In this document: in pieces, positions 25,563 to 37,601 of the stretch
How the letters are laid out: every line of letters begins with the position of its first letter
How positions within the stretch are numbered: the stretch's first letter is position 1
Assembly (NCBI RefSeq): GCF_016612535.1
Contig: NZ_JAENXS010000001.1
Coordinates: 2,505,501-2,569,500 of the forward strand
Source: Bradyrhizobium diazoefficiens
Lineage (GTDB): Bacteria > Pseudomonadota > Alphaproteobacteria > Rhizobiales > Xanthobacteraceae
Length of the DNA: 64,000 nt
Direction: 5' to 3'
The notes under the pieces: model-generated
Database searches by the model: none
What the model saw: only the letters and a program-made list of their open reading frames with translations
Told to the model about the DNA's origin: nothing
Program-made: the position numbers and the translations under genes

Positions 25563-26905
25563 ACATCAATACCTCGCCTGATCAGATCATCCGAAGCTCG
25601 GCGCAGGTCACGCCGGGCTACATGTCCGGCTTCGGCAACAGCTTTGAGACCGAGGCGTTGCCGGGCGCGCTGCCGATCGGGCGCAACTCGCCGCAGCGCT
25701 GCGCCTATGGCCTCTATGCCGAACAGCTCTCGGGTTCGCCCTTCACGGCGCCACGCGGCACCAATGAGCGCTCCTGGCTCTACCGTATCCGTCCGTCGGT
25801 GAAGCATTCCGGCCGTTTCGAGAAGGCCGATGCCGGCCTGTGGCGCTCGGCGCCCTGCCACGAGAATGACTTGCCGATCGCGCAGCTGCGCTGGGATCCG
25901 GCGCCGATCCCGAAGGAGGACAAGACCTTCCTTCAGGGCGTGCAGACCATGACGACCGCCGGCGATGTCAACACGCAGGCCGGCATGGCCGCGCATGTCT
26001 ATCTCATCACCAAATCGATGGTGGACCAGCATTTCTACAATGCCGATGGCGAGATGATGTTCGTGCTCCAGCAGGGAAACTTGCGCCTCGTTACCGAGTT
26101 CGGCCGCATCGACGCCGAGCCCGGCGAGATCGTGGTGATCCCACGCGGCGTCAAGTTCCGCGTCGAGATCCCGAACGGTCCCGCGCGCGGCTACCTCTGC
26201 GAAAACTACGGCGGCGCCTTCACGCTGCCGGAGCGCGGGCCGATCGGCGCCAATTGCCTCGCCAACGCACGCGACTTCCTCACCCCGGTCTCGAACTACG
26301 AGGACAAGGACACGCCGACCGAATTGTTCGTGAAATGGGGCGGTTCGCTGTTCAAGACACAGCTCGCCCATTCGCCGATCGACGTCGTCGCCTGGCACGG
26401 CAATTACGCGCCCTACAAATACGATCTGCGCGCGTTCTCGCCAGTCGGCGCCATCGCCTTCGACCATCCCGATCCCTCGATCTTCACGGTGCTGACCTCG
26501 CCCTCGGAGACCGCAGGCACCGCGAATATCGACTTCGTCATCTTCCCCGAGCGCTGGATGGTCGCGGAAAATACCTTCCGGCCGCCCTGGTATCATATGA
26601 ACATCATGAGCGAGTTCATGGGGCTGATCTACGGCGTCTACGACGCCAAGCCGCAGGGCTTTGTGCCTGGTGGTATCAGCCTGCACAATTGCATGCTGCC
26701 GCACGGCCCCGACCGCGACGCCTTCGAGCACGCCAGCAACGGCGAATTGAAACCGGTGAAGCTGACCGGCACCATGGCCTTCATGTTCGAGACCCGCTAC
26801 CCGCAGCGCGTCACAGCGCATGCCGCCAACGCGGCGACGCTCCAGGACGACTACGCGGATTGCTGGAAGGGACTTGAGAAGCGCTTCGATCCGAACAGGC
26901 CGTAG
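25559..26905 (+). CDS. hmgA: Homogentisate 1,2-dioxygenase
   Basis: A 448-residue enzyme that cleaves homogentisate to maleylacetoacetate with Fe(II) and O2, in Phe/Tyr catabolism. The family start [20 protein letters not shown] is intact. Iron ligands are visible in [14 protein letters not shown] (His, Glu) and [15 protein letters not shown] (His), and the active-site His in [13 protein letters not shown]. Start ATG 25559 has AAGGAGGAGG directly upstream and overlaps the previous stop; longer frames upstream are out-of-context readings of the MBL gene. fahA follows after a palindromic repeat. Confidence 0.96.
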   Translation: MNINTSPDQIIRSSAQVTPGYMSGFGNSFETEALPGALPIGRNSPQRCAYGLYAEQLSGSPFTAPRGTNERSWLYRIRPSVKHSGRFEKADAGLWRSAPCHENDLPIAQLRWDPAPIPKEDKTFLQGVQTMTTAGDVNTQAGMAAHVYLITKSMVDQHFYNADGEMMFVLQQGNLRLVTEFGRIDAEPGEIVVIPRGVKFRVEIPNGPARGYLCENYGGAFTLPERGPIGANCLANARDFLTPVSNYEDKDTPTELFVKWGGSLFKTQLAHSPIDVVAWHGNYAPYKYDLRAFSPVGAIAFDHPDPSIFTVLTSPSETAGTANIDFVIFPERWMVAENTFRPPWYHMNIMSEFMGLIYGVYDAKPQGFVPGGISLHNCMLPHGPDRDAFEHASNGELKPVKLTGTMAFMFETRYPQRVTAHAANAATLQDDYADCWKGLEKRFDPNRP

Positions 26906-26924
26906 CTTCCTGGTCCTCCACCTC

Positions 26925-27038
26925 CGTCATGCCCGGGCAGAAGCGCGAAGTGCGTCTTCGCGCTACATGTCCCGGGCATCCACGTGTTGACGTGCACTAG
27001 ACAGATCGTCGATGGCCGGGACAAGCCCGGCCATGACG
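26925..27038. repeat. Palindromic repeat of the CGTCATG...CATGACG family
   Basis: Begins CGTCATGCCCGGGC and ends GCCCGGCCATGACG, with inner inverted segments (GAAGCGCGAAG/CTTCGCGC; CCCGGGCATCCACG). A related copy lies at 46592-46677. It fills the gap between hmgA and fahA and may form a large stem-loop in the operon transcript, which could separate the expression levels of the two genes. Confidence 0.7.
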
Positions 27039-27059
27039 GTCTCAAGCTCGGAGAGTCAT

Positions 27060-28331
27060 GTGCCCCACCCCAACGATCCCAGCCTTCGCTCCTTCATCGA
27101 AATCGATCCCGCCTCGGATTTCCCGATCCAGAACCTTCCCTACGGCGTGTTCTCGACCGCGGCCAATCCGACGCCGCGCGTCGGCGTTGCCATCGGCAGT
27201 TACGTGCTCGATCTCTGGGAACTCGAGCAGGACTCTCGGCTCGACGTTGGCCCGCTCGGCGTGTTCTCCGGACCCTCGCTCAATCCCTTCATGGCCCTTG
27301 GACCACAGGTCTGGAGCAGGACGCGGGCGCGGATCAGCGAGCTGCTGCGGCACGATCATCCGGAGCTGCGTGACAATGAGGAGCTGCGCAAGCAGGCGCT
27401 GGTGCCGATCCGGGATGCAAAACTGCATCTGCCGTTCGCGGTGTCTGGCTACACCGACTTCTATTCGTCCAAGGAGCACGCCACCAATGTCGGCGTGATG
27501 TTCCGCGGCAAGGACAATGCGCTGCAGCCGAACTGGCTGCATATGCCGATCGGCTATAACGGCCGTGCGTCCACCGTCGTCGTCTCCGGGACCAAGGTGA
27601 AGCGTCCGAGCGGGCAGTTGAAGCCGCCAAACGTGGAAGTGCCGAGCTTCGGCCCATGCAAACGGCTCGACTTCGAGCTGGAGATGGGTGTCGTGGTCGG
27701 CCAGCCTTCGCCGATGGGAGGGATGCTGACGGAGAGCCAGGCCGAGGAAATGATCTTCGGTTTCGTGCTGCTCAACGACTGGAGTGCGCGCGACATCCAG
27801 CAGTGGGAGTATGTGCCGTTGGGTCCGTTCCTCGCCAAGGCTTTCGCGACGTCGATCAGCCCGTGGGTGGTGATGCGCGAGGCGCTGGAGCCGTTCCGCT
27901 TGAAGGGGCCGGCGCAGGAGCCAGTGCCGCTGGATTACCTCAAGCAGGCCAAGCCGCAGAACTACGATCTCGAGCTCGACGTCTCCTTGCGCGCTGCCGG
28001 CGCCAATGCGCCCGCGGGCATCAGCCGCACCAATTTCAAGTACATGTACTGGTCGTCCGTGCAGCAGCTGATGCACCACGCCTCCAGCGGCTGTGCCATG
28101 AATGTCGGCGATCTGCTGGGGTCCGGCACCATCTCCGGTCCTGAGAAGAACCAGCGCGGCAGCCTTTTGGAGATCAGCTGGAACGGGACCGAGCCGGTCG
28201 AACTGCCCGGCGGCGCCAAGCGTTCGTTCCTGGAGGACGGCGACAGCCTCGTGATGCGCGGCTGGTGCCAGGGCAACGGCTATCGCGTCGGGTTTGGCGA
28301 GGTCGAGGGGACGATTTTTCCGGCGGGGTGA
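27060..28331 (+). CDS. fahA: Fumarylacetoacetase
   Basis: Hydrolyses fumarylacetoacetate to fumarate and acetoacetate, the last step of tyrosine degradation. A 423-residue FAH-family enzyme. Landmarks are FYSSKEHATNVGVMFRG (catalytic His), LDFELEMGVVVG (metal Glu) and LLNDWSARDIQQWEYVPLGP (metal Asp), followed by FLAKAFATSISPWVV. The start is GTG 27060 with GGAGAG upstream; an ATG at 27012 lies within the palindromic repeat and gives an unrelated N-terminus. It follows hmgA in the same direction, 154 bases away. Confidence 0.94.
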   Translation: MPHPNDPSLRSFIEIDPASDFPIQNLPYGVFSTAANPTPRVGVAIGSYVLDLWELEQDSRLDVGPLGVFSGPSLNPFMALGPQVWSRTRARISELLRHDHPELRDNEELRKQALVPIRDAKLHLPFAVSGYTDFYSSKEHATNVGVMFRGKDNALQPNWLHMPIGYNGRASTVVVSGTKVKRPSGQLKPPNVEVPSFGPCKRLDFELEMGVVVGQPSPMGGMLTESQAEEMIFGFVLLNDWSARDIQQWEYVPLGPFLAKAFATSISPWVVMREALEPFRLKGPAQEPVPLDYLKQAKPQNYDLELDVSLRAAGANAPAGISRTNFKYMYWSSVQQLMHHASSGCAMNVGDLLGSGTISGPEKNQRGSLLEISWNGTEPVELPGGAKRSFLEDGDSLVMRGWCQGNGYRVGFGEVEGTIFPAG

Positions 28332-28339
28332 TGTTCTCT

Positions 28340-28438
28340 CGTCATTGCGAGGAGCTCTTGCGACGAAGCAAATCCAGACTGTCACCGCGGAGAGATTCCG
28401 GATTGCTTCGCTGCGCTCGCAATGGCGGAGTCGAGGCA
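28340..28438. repeat. Palindromic repeat (CGTCATTGCGAGG...TCGCAATGG type)
   Basis: CGTCATTGCGAGGAGC and TTGCGACGAAGCAAATCC are mirrored by GGATTGCTTCGCTGCGCTCG and CAATGGCGG. This sequence family is a widespread dispersed intergenic repeat in Rhizobiales and other bacteria (established as a pattern; the copy here is read directly). It lies between the fahA stop and the converging DUF1272 gene. Confidence 0.75.
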
Positions 28439-28440
28439 GT

Positions 28441-28752
28441 TCACCGCTTCTCCGGCGGCACCTCGCGTACTCTCGCGCAATGGGCAGCGACGTCGTCCAC
28501 GCCGTACTTCAGATGCACCCGTTTGTCGGACGGCGCCTGCCTGCTCGTGCACACGCCTCGCCGCCATTCCTGCGTCGGCCTGATCGGGCGCGGCGCAAAA
28601 CCACCGCCGCAGTTCGGGCAGACGTTGGAGAGTTTCGTCTCCACGCAATCCGCGCAGAACGTGCATTCATAGGAGCAGATCCGCGCATTCGTTGCGTTGG
28701 GCGGCAGGTCGCGGTCGCAATATTCGCAGTTCGGTCGAAGCTCGAGGGCCAT
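28441..28752 (-). CDS. DUF1272 small zinc-binding protein
   Basis: A 103-residue Cys-rich protein. Start ATG 28752 (MALELRPNCEYCDRDLPPNA). CEYC, CSYECTFCADC and CPNCGG form two zinc-knuckle-like sites, as in the DUF1272 family, whose function is not known. The C-terminal third is basic and lacks the family signature. It converges on fahA and lies 74 bases downstream of the Lrp-type gene on the same strand, so the two could be cotranscribed. Confidence 0.78.
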   Translation of the reverse strand: MALELRPNCEYCDRDLPPNATNARICSYECTFCADCVETKLSNVCPNCGGGFAPRPIRPTQEWRRGVCTSRQAPSDKRVHLKYGVDDVAAHCARVREVPPEKR

Positions 28753-28826
28753 GGCAGAATCTCCGCACATTAACGTGGATCATCGCAGACCGCGCGCGGG
28801 ACGCGAATGGCGTAGTTCCCTCGATT

Positions 28827-29321
28827 TCAGCCAGCCTTGAGATCCCTAAGCGGCAGCTTTGAGCTTTCCTTGAGCCGATCGAGCACGATCGAGGAGCGCA
28901 CATGCGCTACGCTCTGGTGCGGCATCAGCACGTCGTTGACGAGGTTGGACAGCCCTTTCAGATCGCGCAGCACGGCTTTTAAAACGTAATCGGCGTCGCC
29001 GGTGAGCGAATAGGCCTCCTGAATTTCGTCGATCCGGTTCACCAGCGCGCGAAAGCGTTTTGAGTTATCCGGCGAGTGGGTTGCAAGCCCGACCTGGATG
29101 AAGGCAATCACGCCGAAGCCGAGCGCCTCGCTGGAGAGGTCGGCGTGGTAGCCAGCGATGACTTTCTCTTCTTCCAGCCGCATCCGCCGGCGCGAGCATT
29201 GCGAGGCCGAGAGGCCGGCTAGCTCGGCAAGCTCCTGGTTGGTGAGGCGGCCATCATCCTGGAGTGCGCCCAGGATCTTGAGGTCGAAGGCATCCACGGA
29301 AATCATGCGTCTTTTGTCCAT
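28827..29321 (-). CDS. Lrp/AsnC-family regulator divergent from hppD
   Basis: A 164-residue protein from ATG 29321; GTG 29330 and ATG 29306 are alternatives. It has an N-terminal helix-turn-helix (FDLKILGALQDDGRLTNQEL, LSASQCSRRRMRLEEEKVI) and a C-terminal RAM ligand domain (IQEAYSLTGDADYVLKAVL, SSIVLDRLKESSKLPL). Such regulators respond to amino acids. Divergence from hppD by about 105 bases suggests that it controls 4-hydroxyphenylpyruvate dioxygenase in response to tyrosine or phenylalanine. That is inference from position. Confidence 0.85.
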   Translation of the reverse strand: MDKRRMISVDAFDLKILGALQDDGRLTNQELAELAGLSASQCSRRRMRLEEEKVIAGYHADLSSEALGFGVIAFIQVGLATHSPDNSKRFRALVNRIDEIQEAYSLTGDADYVLKAVLRDLKGLSNLVNDVLMPHQSVAHVRSSIVLDRLKESSKLPLRDLKAG

Positions 29322-29427
29322 TTCGTGCACGGATCATGCATATGTTAGCCAAATTCCATCCCGTTTGCATGCTCCTTGCGCATCTTATGAAGGATAGTTC
29401 CCTCCAGCAGCAATTTGGGAGAGCGCC

Positions 29428-30546
<1,119 letters not shown>

Positions 30547-30584
30547 GCCGCGGCTGTTGCCCTCACTGCTGCCTCACAACAGAT

Positions 30585-30698
30585 GTCGCCCGGCGAAGGC
30601 CGCGACCCATAACCCCAGGCTTTTATTGCTGCGCGACAGCATTAACTCCGAATCCCCGTAACCACAACTTCCTGGGGGTATGGGTCCCGGCCTTCGCC
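30585..30698. repeat. Palindromic repeat interrupted by the IS element
   Basis: CCCGGCGAAGGCCGCGACCC and ATAACCCCAGG are mirrored by CCTGGGGGTATGGGTCCCGG and CCTTCGCC. The outer arm is completed only beyond the IS, at 32186-32203 (GGCCTTCGCCGGGACGAC). A relative of the repeat lies at 39655-39787. This is the insertion target of the IS4-family element. Confidence 0.75.
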
Positions 30699-32068
30699 CT
30701 AGGGCATGCACATATCTCTGAGGCTCCATCCGGCTGCGAGGGCATGGAAGTATTGGAGACCGTTTCTGAAGGTGATGGGACCCGGGGGCCTGGAAGATGG
30801 ATAGCCATCCCAACCGCCGAGGCGGCCAATGATCCAGGCGGCCCAAGGCAAGCTGTCAGGCAGATACGGGTTCTTGAGCCGCTTACTTTTGGCTTCGTAC
30901 TGCCGGTTCAGGGCGGCCAGCATTGCGATCTCGCTGGCGTTGAAGGCGATGTGGGCGGACTGCTTGCTGCCGTCACGCGCTTGTAGGAGCTGGATCGTGA
31001 TCACAGCCGCTTTGGCAGCGATGGCCACCAGCTTCAGGAGCCGGTCGGCGGAACCGATTTGGCTGTCCTCAAGCTTGAGGCCTTGTGTCTTGAGAACGCG
31101 GAAGAACTGCTCGATGATCCAGCGCTGCTTGTACCATTCGACGATGCGCCAGGCGCCCTCTGCAGCTGCGACCTCATGAGAAGTGAGAAGACACCAATGT
31201 AGTGGCTCGACGTCGGAGCCGGCATTGATCTCGCGGACATCGACGATGGCCAGATGCAGGCTCTTCGGCAAATCGCGCAGGAACTTGCTTTGCGGCCGGG
31301 CCAGTTCGATTGCACCAAAGCGAAGTTCGAGGTCAGCCTGACGTGCCGGCCGTTGCGCACGCGCAGGCAATTGGATCGTACGCCGCTCTATCGGCACCAT
31401 GGCGTCGATGGCCGCATACAAACCCGCCGAGTCGGCCAGCTTGCGGTCATGCATGCTGCGGGCGATGACGTGATAGCCATGCTCGGCCGCGCTGGCATAA
31501 AGAGCAAAGATGTCGCTCTCACGGTCGCCAAGCAGGGTCACCCCTGTGGCGCTCGCAAGCAGCGGCTTGGCTGCAAGAGCCGTGGCACTCCAGCGCTGCG
31601 ATTCCTTGTCTGACAGCTCGCGGCTGTCATGCGAGAGGGTCCGACGGCCCTCACGCGTCCACACCTCGCCGGTCAAAAGCCCCAGGCAGGTGCCATTGTC
31701 TGCATCCACCGCCAGCAATGGGTGCAGCAGCACGCCGTGACTATTGCCATGGCCGATCTCCCCCAGCCCGCGACGGCGTTGCGGCGTGGTGTTGAAGTGG
31801 ATCTCACTGGTGTCCTGGATCGCCAGAACGTGACGCCCCTCGACGGCTGCAACCGTGCTTTCACTCCAGCTTTCGATGATCCGCTCTGTTGTCACCTTGT
31901 CGTGGCCGAGAAAGCGGTTGAACCGTACCTCCAGGCTACGGTCCCCTCTGGAGAGCTGCCGCAGGCAGACATTCTTGCCAGCAACCATGCGTCCGACAAG
32001 CGCCGCCCCCCTTTATCGAGACGACGATCCCCGAACCGGCCCAACGTCCAGTCAATTCGTGACAACAT
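30699..32068 (-). pseudogene. IS4-family transposase, N-terminus split off by a one-base frame change
   Basis: The main open frame, 30699-31988, encodes 429 residues of a DDE transposase: ALAIQDTSEI-type first Asp region (VLAIQDTSEIHFN), LGDRESDIFALYASA (second Asp), and WYKQRWIIEQFFRVLKTQGL, the IS4 YREK signature (Tyr, Arg, Glu, Lys). The missing N-terminus lies upstream in another frame: ATG 32068, with GGAGG upstream, encodes MLSRIDWTLGRFGDRRLDKG. That matches the expected IS4 start (FGDRRL). The frames join at a run of six G (32011-32006 on this strand), where one more G or a -1 slip would fuse them. It may be a disabled transposase, an assembly homopolymer error, or programmed frameshifting. 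Confidence 0.75.
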
Positions 32069-32185
32069 GGCGGCACCTCCATTCGATCAGAAGTGCCGCA
32101 ATAGAAATCACACGAATTCCCGATTCTGAAATCCCCCCGCCTCGACCTGAGTCAATCCGCCGCACCAGATATGTGCATGCCCTAG
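30699..32185 (-). mobile_element. IS4-family insertion sequence, 1487 bp, with 10-bp target duplication
   Basis: Ends are perfect 19-base inverted repeats starting CTAGGGCATGCACATATCT. They are flanked by the direct repeat GGCCTTCGCC at 30689-30698 and 32186-32195. Removing the element and one repeat restores the arm of a palindromic intergenic repeat. The single transposase gene reads leftward. Its TAG stop is formed by the terminal CTAG of the left end. Family placement rests on the transposase YREK motif. Intact ends and a perfect target duplication indicate a fairly recent insertion. Confidence 0.9.
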
Positions 32186-32223
32186 GGCCTTCGCCGGGAC
32201 GACGGCGGAGTGCGTAGTGGAGA

Positions 32224-33330
32224 TTACCTCTTCCACGCCTTCGTCACCGCCGCGATCTCTGCCCCCTCCGGCTCGCGCACCGCCGACGGCGTGCGCGAAA
32301 ACCGAGGCGCAGGTGCCGGCTGTTTCACGCCGTGGCGCTCGACGAAGACGTTGCGGGCGATCATGTGCGGATGTTGCGTCGCTTCCGACATGGTCAGCAC
32401 CGGCGCGAAGCAGATGTCGGTGCCTTCCATGATCTTGCACCAGTCCTCGCGCGTTTTGCTCTTGAACACGGCCTGCAGCTTCGCCTTCAGCGCAGGCCAC
32501 GCCTTGCGGTCCATCTGCGCGTCGAAATCGGCGTCGGTCAGGCCGGCGTGCTCACGCAGCAGCGCGTAGAACTGCGGCTCGATTGAGCCGATCGAGACGA
32601 AATGCCCGCAGGCGCATTCATATACGCCGTAGAAATGCGCGCCGCCGTCGAGAAAGTTCTGGTTGCGGCCTTCGGTCCAGCGACCGAGCGTGGTCATGTC
32701 GAAGAAGAACGACATCAGAGATGCCGCGCCGTCGCACATTGCGGCATCGACAACCTGACCCTTGCCGGACTTTTGCGCTTCCAAAAGTGCAGCGAGCACC
32801 CCGACGACCATATAGAGCGCGCCGCCGCCGAAATCGCCGACCAGGTTGAGCGGCGGTACCGGTGCTTCCTTGGTGCCGATCGCGGCCAGCGCGCCGGTGA
32901 TGGAGATATAGTTGATGTCGTGGCCGGCGGCGTTGGCCAACGGGCCTTCCTGGCCCCAACCGGTCATGCGGCCGTAGACCAATTTTGGATTGCGCGCGAG
33001 CACAACGTCCGGGCTGAGCCCGAGGCGTTCCATGACACCTGGACGGAAACCCTCAACCAGCGCATCGGCGGTGGCGAGGAGGTCGAGCACCTCGGCGATC
33101 GCCGCCGTGTCCTTGAGATCGAGCTCGACCACCTTGCGCCCGCGCCCCGCCACCGACTTCATGCTCTTCTTCGCGCCGACGCGGTCGAGCGTAACGACAT
33201 CGGCGCCCATGTCGGCCAGCATCATGCAGGCGAACGGGCCGGGTCCGATGCCGGCGAATTCGACGATGCGGAAGCCCGACAGCGGGCCGGAGGTGCGGAC
33301 GGAGGAATTTTGGGCTGATTTATCGAGCAC
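32224..33330 (-). CDS. CaiB/BaiF-family CoA enzyme, alpha-methylacyl-CoA racemase-like
   Basis: A 368-residue class III CoA-transferase-fold protein from GTG 33330 (with GAGGAAG upstream); a TTG at 33375 is an alternative. SGFRIVEFAGIGPGPFACMM and LADMGADVVTLDR are the N-terminal family signatures. GHDINYISITGALAAIG (His) and LVGDFGGGALYMVVGVLAAL (Asp) match the catalytic residues of alpha-methylacyl-CoA racemase. The likely reaction is epimerisation of 2-methyl-branched acyl-CoAs. It is downstream of coxSLM on the same strand, but a strong terminator separates them. The IS element sits 38 bases beyond its stop. Confidence 0.85.
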   Translation of the reverse strand: MLDKSAQNSSVRTSGPLSGFRIVEFAGIGPGPFACMMLADMGADVVTLDRVGAKKSMKSVAGRGRKVVELDLKDTAAIAEVLDLLATADALVEGFRPGVMERLGLSPDVVLARNPKLVYGRMTGWGQEGPLANAAGHDINYISITGALAAIGTKEAPVPPLNLVGDFGGGALYMVVGVLAALLEAQKSGKGQVVDAAMCDGAASLMSFFFDMTTLGRWTEGRNQNFLDGGAHFYGVYECACGHFVSIGSIEPQFYALLREHAGLTDADFDAQMDRKAWPALKAKLQAVFKSKTREDWCKIMEGTDICFAPVLTMSEATQHPHMIARNVFVERHGVKQPAPAPRFSRTPSAVREPEGAEIAAVTKAWKR

Positions 33331-33469
33331 GTTGTTGCTTCCTCGGGTCGCGGGCGGATGCCGATGGTCCGGCAATCGCCTCGGACGTTCCTCTGTGGGG
33401 AGTTAATTGGCTGATTAACTTTTCCCGCCTTCACGCCAGCGAGGCAAGCGGTTTTCGTGATGCACCTCC

Positions 33470-33501
33470 AAAATAAAAGCGGCGCGCATTCTGCGCGCCG
33501 C
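33470..33501 (-). terminator. Rho-independent terminator of the coxSLM operon
   Basis: On the minus strand, GCGGCGCGCA, loop GAA, TGCGCGCCGC (a perfect 10-base-pair stem, 33501-33479) is followed at once by TTTTATTTT. It begins 24 bases after the coxM stop and before the CaiB-type gene. Confidence 0.88.
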
Positions 33502-33524
33502 GAAAGGTTTGTGTTGAGGCGCTA

Positions 33525-34325
33525 CTAACCTGCGGCAGTCACAGCGCGTTGCGCCATCACCTTGATCAAGTTGGCGCGATACTCCGCCGTGCCGTGAATG
33601 TCGGCCAGCAGATTGCTCGCCGAAATGCTGACGCCGTCGATCGCAGCCGGCGACCAGTTCGCCTTCAGCGCGGCCTCGATCGCGGGCACCCGCATCACGC
33701 CGCTCTGCGACGCGCCGGTCGCGGCGACGCGGATCTCGCCCGACTTCGTCTGCGCGACGAAGACGGCGGTCAGCGCGAAGCGCGAGGCCGGGTGCCGCAT
33801 CTTGGCGTAGCCCGCCTTCGCCGGAACCGGGAACGACACGGCCGTGATGATCTCGCCGTCTTCAAGCACCGTCGTGAACAGGCCCTGGAAGAAGTCCTCC
33901 GCCGGGATCGACCGCTTGTTGGTCTTCACAGTGGCCCCGAGCGCGAGCAGCGCGGCCGGATAGTCCGCGGCGGGATCGTTGTTGGCGATCGAGCCGCCGA
34001 TCGTGCCACGGTAGCGCACCGCGGGATCCCCGATCAGCGACGCCAGATAGGCGAGCGCGGGGATCGCCTTCTTGGCGGCCTCGCTGGTGGCGACATCGTA
34101 ATGCGGCGTGGCGGCCTTGATGGTCACCGTGTCGCCGGAGGCTTCGACGCCGATCAACTCCTTGATCTTGCCGAGATCGATCACGTCGGAGGGGCTGGCG
34201 AGCCGCTGCTTCATCACCGGGAGCAGCGTTTGGCCGCCTGCGAGGAATTTCGCCTCGCTGCCTTTGGCGAAGAGGGAGGCGGCTTCGTCGACCGAGGAGG
34301 CGCGATGATAGGTGGTCTGGTACAT
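33525..34325 (-). CDS. coxM: FAD-binding subunit of a xanthine-dehydrogenase-family (CO-dehydrogenase-like) enzyme
   Basis: A 266-residue medium subunit. FAD-binding motifs are visible at FLAGGQTLLPVMKQRL and YRGTIGGSIANNDPAADYPA, typical of CoxM/CutM. The C-terminal FAD-associated domain ends with LADIHGTAEYRANLIKVMAQ. It passes electrons from the Fe-S subunit to FAD. It is the last gene of the S-L-M operon, 15 bases after coxL. The gene order and the partner active site mark it as part of a form II enzyme, so CO may not be the substrate. Confidence 0.88.
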   Translation of the reverse strand: MYQTTYHRASSVDEAASLFAKGSEAKFLAGGQTLLPVMKQRLASPSDVIDLGKIKELIGVEASGDTVTIKAATPHYDVATSEAAKKAIPALAYLASLIGDPAVRYRGTIGGSIANNDPAADYPAALLALGATVKTNKRSIPAEDFFQGLFTTVLEDGEIITAVSFPVPAKAGYAKMRHPASRFALTAVFVAQTKSGEIRVAATGASQSGVMRVPAIEAALKANWSPAAIDGVSISASNLLADIHGTAEYRANLIKVMAQRAVTAAG

Positions 34326-34340
34326 CTTTGATGCTCCCTC

Positions 34341-36683
<2,343 letters not shown>

Positions 36684-36770
36684 TGTCTGGTCCTCCCGAC
36701 CGGAAATTCTTGTTCTGCGCTTTCCATCGAAAGCGACAGTGGTGGTCTTTGTCGTTCGAGGCGAGCCGCT

Positions 36771-37256
<486 letters not shown>

Positions 37257-37601
37257 GGTGAAGTCCTCCCGGGGATCGATTTTGATTGTTTCTAATTAGA
37301 GACCGCCGCCCCCCGACTTTGCAACTAGGATTTTGGTCGCCCCGGTCATGGAAAGGTCATTGATCCGGCTGCAGATGTAATGATTTGAGCAGCCAGATCG
37401 TCATTTCCAGCGCTGCGGCGGCTGGGGGCGGGATGCCAGCCGTCATGCCCATCCGGCCGGCCTCTGGCCGATAGGGCCCCCCCCGGATTGCACGGGCATG
37501 CCGAATTTACCGCCCTTTATCCATTCTGCCCTAGTTTTGCTCATCCGGGTCTGGAGGCGGGACGTCTCCGGATCACGGCCGAATGGAAAATGGGGGTGGG
37601 A
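37257..37601. other. Divergent intergenic region between coxS and the first chemoreceptor
   Basis: 345 bases without a convincing gene. It contains a G/C palindrome-rich stretch around 37440-37500 (CATCCGGCCGGCCTCTGGCC and a run of eight C). AT-richer sequence at 37285-37345 (TTGATTGTTTCTAATTAGAG) is a plausible promoter for coxS. No operator with clear dyad symmetry was identified. Confidence 0.35.

Noticed and set aside
25430..26821. 463-codon open frame opposite hmgA
   Set aside because: hmgA is unmistakable; the reverse product has no recognisable motif.
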